Assembly: GCA_025458465.1 (NCBI GenBank)
Contig: JALOSK010000005.1
Span: 1 to 17,547 of the forward strand
Direction of reading: 5' to 3'
Origin: Sandarakinorhabdus sp.
GTDB lineage: Bacteria > Pseudomonadota > Alphaproteobacteria > Sphingomonadales > Sphingomonadaceae
DNA length: 17,547 nucleotides
The number at the start of each line of letters is the position of its first letter. Positions within the stretch are counted from its first letter, which is position 1. The translations under genes and the position numbers were made by a program. Under the pieces are notes generated by a model, which was not told where the DNA came from, did not search any database, and worked only from the letters and a program-made list of their open reading frames with translations. Shown here in pieces: positions 13,842-17,547 of this stretch.

Positions 13842-14615
13842 TTATGACGGCAGCGCGATCACCGACAATTGCCGGCCATAATCGGCTTCGGCCCGGTGGG
13901 TGGTGCGGCGGAAACTGAACCAGCGCGCTTCGTCGGGATAGGTGTCCACGCCCATCGCCACGACGGTGCGCACACCGGCAGCGGCAAGGCGGGCAGCGAT
14001 GAAGCCTTCCAGATCGAACTGGTGATGATCCGGCTTGCCCGGCCGGAAGAACGCTTCGTGCGCGGGATCGGCGGCGCAGAAACGAGCCCGAAAGCCTGCG
14101 TCCACCTCGTAACTGCGCTGGGCGATGGTGGGGCCGATGGCCGCCACGATACGGTCTGGCCGGGCGCCCAGCACCGCCATCGCCGCCACCGTGGCCGGGC
14201 CGATATCAGCCAGCGCGCCCTTCCAGCCGCTGTGCGCGGCACCGATCACGCCGGCATGGGCATCGGCCAGCAGGATCGGTGCGCAATCGGCGGTGAGGAT
14301 GCCCAGCGCCAGGCCCGGCGTGGCCGTCACCATCGCATCGGCCGGCGGGCGGGCATCATCGAAAATGCGTTCCGTCACGTGCACCACGGTGGCGGAATGC
14401 ACCTGATGCAGCGTCACCAGCGCGGCACCGGGTGCCACGGCGGCCACGGCACGCCGGCGATTTTCCTGCACGTTCGTGCGGTCATCGCTGCTGCCGAGGC
14501 CCACGTTGAGGCTGGCATACAGGCCTTCCGACACGCCGCCCCGGCGCGTGCAGAAACCGTGGCGCACACCGGCCAACGCGGGAACGGTGAGAAATTCTAC
14601 AGTATCGCCCGGCAC
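13842..14615 (-). CDS. pgeF: Peptidoglycan editing factor (laccase-domain protein)
   Basis: The 257-residue protein belongs to the YfiH/PgeF family, which hydrolyses mis-incorporated residues in muropeptide precursors and is related to purine nucleosidases of the FAMIN type. The metal-site residues are visible: His73 in LHQVHSATV, Cys111 in TADCAPILLAD, and His128 in GAAHSGWKGAL. The opening GVRHGFCTRRGGVSEGLYASLNVG is also typical. The start is a GTG at 14615-14613, supported by AGGAC about five bases upstream; no ATG fits. It overlaps the end of the acetyltransferase gene by 19 bases, which suggests translational coupling. Stop to next gene is 58 bases, with only a weak hairpin (13806-13829). 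Confidence 0.93.
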   Translation of the reverse strand: MPGDTVEFLTVPALAGVRHGFCTRRGGVSEGLYASLNVGLGSSDDRTNVQENRRRAVAAVAPGAALVTLHQVHSATVVHVTERIFDDARPPADAMVTATPGLALGILTADCAPILLADAHAGVIGAAHSGWKGALADIGPATVAAMAVLGARPDRIVAAIGPTIAQRSYEVDAGFRARFCAADPAHEAFFRPGKPDHHQFDLEGFIAARLAAAGVRTVVAMGVDTYPDEARWFSFRRTTHRAEADYGRQLSVIALPS

Positions 14616-15118
14616 AAGATGTCCTCATCGGCCTGATCGCCCACCATGAAGGCATAGGGGCAGATTTCCTGAAAGCCATGGCGGGCATAAAAGCGCCGCG
14701 CCTTGTGATTGTCGGTAAACACCGAAAGCCAGATTTCCGGCGCGCCGCGCTGGCGGGCTTGGTCCATGGCCCAGCGGGTCAGCACGTCGGCGATGCCCAG
14801 CCCCTGCCACGGCTTGTAGATGTAGAGCTGCCGCAGTTCCGCCGCGCCCGCCGCCGGATCCGGCGCCGGCAGCTTGAGCGAACTGATCTTGCAGAAGCCG
14901 ATCGGCGTGCCGCCGGTTTCGGCAAAGCGCACCTTGATGTCGGGATCGGCCAGTTCGGCGGCGTAGGCGGCGTCGCTGCCTTGCGCGAGGAAGGTGGCGA
15001 GATCCTCCAGCCTGTAAAGCGTGCCGAACGTGTCGATGAAGGTGGCGCGCGCGATACCGCCCAGCACGGCGCCATCGGCAGGCGTCGCATCGCGATAGCT
15101 GATGAGCGGGTGCGTCAT
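14597..15118 (-). CDS. GNAT family N-acetyltransferase
   Basis: The 173-residue protein has the GNAT fold: an N-terminal helix-strand region (ISYRDATPADGAVLGGIAR), motif A with the acetyl-CoA pyrophosphate loop (ELRQLYIYKPWQGLGIADVL, residues 94-113, Gln105-Gly-Leu-Gly-Ile-Ala), and motif B (IWLSVFTDNHKARRFYARHGFQE, about 129-151). It transfers an acetyl group from acetyl-CoA to an unknown amine. The ATG at 15118 overlaps the stop of the methyltransferase gene by four bases (ATGA), and its own end overlaps pgeF. It therefore sits inside an otherwise familiar lgt/MidA/pgeF string, suggesting a linked role or simple co-expression. Confidence 0.9.
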   Translation of the reverse strand: MTHPLISYRDATPADGAVLGGIARATFIDTFGTLYRLEDLATFLAQGSDAAYAAELADPDIKVRFAETGGTPIGFCKISSLKLPAPDPAAGAAELRQLYIYKPWQGLGIADVLTRWAMDQARQRGAPEIWLSVFTDNHKARRFYARHGFQEICPYAFMVGDQADEDILCRAIL

Positions 15119-16131
15119 GCGCCCCCCATGGCAAATCCGGCCGGGGCTGGCCAGCCGCGCGCCACCATCGCCATCGCCTGAAAGATCGCGCCCATCTGCT
15201 GCGGCGCCGTCAGCCGCAACAGGGCCGCCGTGATGGCGCCGGCATCGGCCGCGCTCTTGCCTGCCTTCAGGGCTTCGGCCCGGGCCGCGATGCCCAGCGC
15301 GCCAAGGAAGGCGCCCTGGGCCGCCGGGCCATGCACCGCCAGCCCCTGCGATGCGGCTGCTTGGGCGAGCGCGGCGAAATCGACATGCGCGGTCAGGTCA
15401 TGTTCGCCGGGATGCAGGAACGGGCTCACCCGCTCCCCGCGCCGCACGGCCTGCAGCGTATCGGGCGCCGTTTTGGTGGCGGGCCCGGCGTGGCCATAAT
15501 CGATCACCAGCATGGCGCCGCCCTGCGTGGCGATCCGGGCGGCCAGCGCGCCGGCAATCGCCATGCCGGCCTCGCTCCATTCGGCATCAGCGCCGGGGCT
15601 GTCCTGCCACACGGGCATGAACAGGCCATCCTGATGATCGACGAACAGTTCGCGGCCCTGCCGGCGCTGGCGGACAGGCAGTGCATCGAAGAATTCGTTG
15701 GCAATGATGATCAGCGGGCGGTCATCCGGCAGCCCATCGACATGCTCATGCCAGCTGGCCGGCCAGCCGGTGAGCCGGCTGCGCTGGATGCTGCGCAGCG
15801 GCATGCTGGTTTCAACAAGGTGCAACTGCATCGCTTCCGTGATGCCCGGCAGCCGGCCGAGCAGGCGCAAGCCATCGGCCATCAATGTGCCATGGCCGGG
15901 GCCCAGCTCCACAAGGTGGAACACCGGCTTGCCGGCCCGCAGCCACAGATCGCCAACCCAGGCGCCGATCATCTCGCCGAACATCTGGCTGATTTCCGGC
16001 GCTGTGGTGAAATCGCGGCCCAGCGGATCCTCGCCGCCATAATAGGCGGCGTTGCAGGCCGCCATCCACGCATCCAGTCGCAGCGGGCCTTCGGCGGCGA
16101 TGCGGGCGGCCAGTGTTGCCGCCAGGGTCAT
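15115..16131 (-). CDS. MidA/NDUFAF7-like SAM-dependent methyltransferase
   Basis: The 338-residue protein belongs to the DUF185/Methyltransf_28 family. It has the family's N-terminal PLRLDAWMAACNAAYYG and GRDFTTAPEISQMFGEMIG (about 38-56) and the SAM-binding ELGPGHGTLMADGLR (75-89). LIIIANEFFDALPVRQ and the VIDYGH segment follow. The mitochondrial homologue NDUFAF7/MidA symmetrically dimethylates an arginine of complex I subunit NDUFS2. A bacterial equivalent acting on NuoD or another arginine is plausible but not shown here. The ATG at 16131 overlaps the lgt stop (ATGA), so it should be translated with lgt. Confidence 0.9.
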   Translation of the reverse strand: MTLAATLAARIAAEGPLRLDAWMAACNAAYYGGEDPLGRDFTTAPEISQMFGEMIGAWVGDLWLRAGKPVFHLVELGPGHGTLMADGLRLLGRLPGITEAMQLHLVETSMPLRSIQRSRLTGWPASWHEHVDGLPDDRPLIIIANEFFDALPVRQRRQGRELFVDHQDGLFMPVWQDSPGADAEWSEAGMAIAGALAARIATQGGAMLVIDYGHAGPATKTAPDTLQAVRRGERVSPFLHPGEHDLTAHVDFAALAQAAASQGLAVHGPAAQGAFLGALGIAARAEALKAGKSAADAGAITAALLRLTAPQQMGAIFQAMAMVARGWPAPAGFAMGGA

Positions 16132-16985
16132 GCCGATACGGGCTTTCGCACCAGTGCCAGCACCAGCAGCAGCAGCGCCGCCAGAATCAGCGGCAGCGAC
16201 AGCGTTTGCCCCATGGTGAGGCCGGTATCGAGGATGCCCAATTGCCGATCCGGCTCTCGGTAATTCTCGATGATGGTGCGGGACAGGCCATAGCCGATGC
16301 CGAACACGCCCGACAGCAGGCCGGGCCGCAGCCGGGCGCCGGTGCGCCAGAACAGGTAGGTGAGCACCAGGAACAGCACACCGCCCTCCAGCCCGGCTTC
16401 ATAAAGCTGGCTGGCGTGGCGCGGCTCTGGCCCGGCTTCGGGGAAGATGATGCCCCAATCGCTGCCAGTGGGCCGGCCCCACAATTCGCCGTTGGCAAAA
16501 TTGGCCAGCCGCCCCAGCCCGAGGCCCAGCGGGGTGACGGTGGCGACATAGTCCAGCAGGCGCAGGCCGCTGAACTTTGCCGCAAGCCCGTGCAGGAAAC
16601 AGGCAATGATGACCCCGGCCGCGCCGCCGTGGAAGCTCATGCCGCCATCCCACAGGCGCAGGATCGACATCGGATCGGCCAGATACTGATCGGGATTGTA
16701 GAACACCACATAGCCCAGCCGCCCGCCGGCGATGACGCCAACGGTGGCCCAGGTGATGTAATCATCAAGCTGCTTCTGGCTGAGCGGCGCGCCCGATTGC
16801 CGGATCATGCGGGTGAGCAGCCACCAGCCACCGGCGATGCCGATGATATAGGCCAGGCTGTACCAGCGCAGCGCGAACGGGCCCCATTCGCTGCCAGCCA
16901 GGGTGAAGGCCGGGATGGTGAAGGCTTCGGGCCGCACCGGCAGGGTGGTGAAATCCACCGCCGCCATCATCAGATCGGGAAACAT
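16128..16985 (-). CDS. lgt: Prolipoprotein diacylglyceryl transferase
   Basis: Lgt transfers diacylglycerol from phosphatidylglycerol to the lipobox cysteine of prolipoproteins in the inner membrane. The 285-residue polytopic protein has LRWYSLAYIIGI (39-50), AGGRLGYVVFYN (86-97), the WDGGMSFHGGAAG motif (112-124), and the Lgt signature GRLANFANGELWGR (158-171; the more usual form is GRxGNFxNGE, here with Ala). PRHASQLYEAGLEG (188-201) and GLSRTIIENYREPD follow. The ATG at 16985 has AGAGG about five bases upstream; Met6 and Met7 are less likely starts. It heads a chain of overlapping genes and is divergent from the acyl-CoA dehydrogenase, with 86 bases between them. Confidence 0.95.
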   Translation of the reverse strand: MFPDLMMAAVDFTTLPVRPEAFTIPAFTLAGSEWGPFALRWYSLAYIIGIAGGWWLLTRMIRQSGAPLSQKQLDDYITWATVGVIAGGRLGYVVFYNPDQYLADPMSILRLWDGGMSFHGGAAGVIIACFLHGLAAKFSGLRLLDYVATVTPLGLGLGRLANFANGELWGRPTGSDWGIIFPEAGPEPRHASQLYEAGLEGGVLFLVLTYLFWRTGARLRPGLLSGVFGIGYGLSRTIIENYREPDRQLGILDTGLTMGQTLSLPLILAALLLLVLALVRKPVSA

Positions 16986-17010
16986 CGTGCCTCTACATCA
17001 ACTGCCAGCT

Positions 17011-17039
17011 TTGCCGACACGCGGCCGGCACCATAGAGT
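17011..17039 (+). promoter_or_regulatory. Candidate promoter of the acyl-CoA dehydrogenase gene
   Basis: TTGCCG (17011-17016) and TAGAGT (17034-17039) are 17 bases apart in the short divergent gap. Both are four- or five-of-six matches. The leader before the GTG at 17072 would be about 26 bases. Confidence 0.38.
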
Positions 17040-17071
17040 GCAGCGTCGAATTTTCCAGTGGGAGAGCAATC

Positions 17072-17547
17072 GTGGCCGATCTTGAGGCATTCCGCGCTGA
17101 AACGCGGGCGTGGCTGGAGGCGAACTGCCCGCCCGAAATGCGCCAGCCCATCCGGGATGATGACGATGTGTGCTGGGGCGGCCGCAACGTGAAGTTCAAG
17201 AACGAGGCGCAGAAGCTGTGGCTCGATCGCATGGCCGCCAAGGGCTGGACGGTGCCGGAATGGCCCACCCAATATGGTGGCGGCGGGCTCAGCCGTGCCG
17301 AGGCCAAGGTGCTGGGCGAGGAGATGCGCCGCATCAAGGCGCGGCCGCCGCTGTCGAGCTTCGGCATCTGGATGCTGGGGCCGGCGCTGCTGAAATATGG
17401 CAACGAGCCCCAGAAGCTGGAGCATCTGCCGAAGATCGCCCGCGGCGAGATCCGCTGGTGCCAGGGCTATTCCGAACCGGGCGCCGGTTCCGACCTCGCG
17501 TCCTTGCGCACCAGCGCCGAGGACAAGGGGGACCATTATCTCGTCAA
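17072..17547 (+). CDS. Acyl-CoA dehydrogenase, N-terminal part (runs off right edge)
   Basis: The frame is open from a GTG at 17072 to the window end (158 codons plus two bases). It begins MADLEAFRAETRAWLEANCP and contains the family's WPTQYGGGGLSRAEAKVLGEEM block (about 75-95). The FAD/substrate segment WCQGYSEPGAGSDLASLRT (about 131-149) follows. It resembles acyl-CoA dehydrogenases of the CaiA type, FAD enzymes that make the 2,3-double bond in an acyl-CoA and pass electrons to ETF. The substrate is unknown. GGGAGAG ends five bases before the GTG and supports the start. The catalytic Glu and the C-terminal domain are outside the window. It is divergent from lgt. Confidence 0.92.
   Translation, partial: MADLEAFRAETRAWLEANCPPEMRQPIRDDDDVCWGGRNVKFKNEAQKLWLDRMAAKGWTVPEWPTQYGGGGLSRAEAKVLGEEMRRIKARPPLSSFGIWMLGPALLKYGNEPQKLEHLPKIARGEIRWCQGYSEPGAGSDLASLRTSAEDKGDHYLV

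Noticed and set aside
16113..17036. 307-codon plus-strand frame opposite lgt
   Set aside because: It is antisense to lgt with all its signature motifs; the product is low-complexity. The minus-strand frame at 16970-17536 is likewise the shadow of the acyl-CoA dehydrogenase.
1..17547. CRISPR arrays, tRNA or rRNA genes, insertion sequences, toxin-antitoxin or defence genes
   Set aside because: No regularly spaced repeats, cloverleaf-like segments, transposase motifs or inverted terminal repeats were seen, and nearly all of the window is accounted for by housekeeping genes.

Overview
The window is high-GC bacterial chromosome (roughly two thirds G+C by eye). It is gene-dense, with many ATGA-type stop/start overlaps, and all recognisable genes are chromosomal housekeeping or catabolic genes. 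A UrcA-family secreted protein, the TauE/TIGR02186 pair, a two-domain cold-shock protein and the lgt/MidA/pgeF neighbourhood all point to an alphaproteobacterium, most likely of the Sphingomonadales. That assignment is inferred from gene content; there is no rRNA in the window to confirm it. I saw no insertion sequence, prophage gene, CRISPR array or tRNA.

Left part, mostly plus strand (1-6070): the first codons of DNA polymerase I run off the left edge on the minus strand, divergent from leuD. Next come a small secreted UrcA-like protein, leuB, a DUF502 membrane protein and a dicarboxylate/amino-acid:cation symporter. leuB, the DUF502 gene and the symporter gene are almost certainly translationally coupled (1-nt gap, then an ATGA overlap). 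Aspartate-semialdehyde dehydrogenase (asd) and an outer-membrane beta-barrel protein follow. The barrel gene has its own clear sigma-70-type promoter and a strong terminator. leuD and leuB serve leucine synthesis and asd serves the aspartate family, so this part is largely amino-acid biosynthesis. leuC is not next to leuD.

Middle part, minus strand (6141-11915): a diiron alternative oxidase stands alone behind a gene-free stretch of about 360 bases that contains a palindrome and a short tandem repeat. Upstream of that is a likely five-gene unit, read right to left: a small one-helix membrane protein, an AMP-binding acyl-CoA ligase, a small glycine/alanine-rich membrane protein, and the two subunits of a 3-oxoacid CoA-transferase (scoA, scoB). 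It suggests activation of an organic acid and CoA exchange on a 3-oxoacid. Further upstream is a cold-shock protein with two cold-shock domains and a long Gly/Arg/Phe-rich N-terminal tail, followed by a clean intrinsic terminator.

Right part, minus strand (12102-16985): a TIGR02186 membrane-anchored protein overlaps a TauE/SafE exporter. Then comes a tightly overlapping chain, in transcription order lgt, a MidA-like methyltransferase, a GNAT acetyltransferase and pgeF. At the right edge a divergent acyl-CoA dehydrogenase begins on the plus strand and is cut off by the window end.

I found no convincing new multi-gene defence or mobile system. The most unusual items are the RGG-like cold-shock protein, the alternative oxidase with its leader, the perfect palindrome after leuD, and the two unrecognised small membrane proteins in the CoA-ligase/CoA-transferase cluster.
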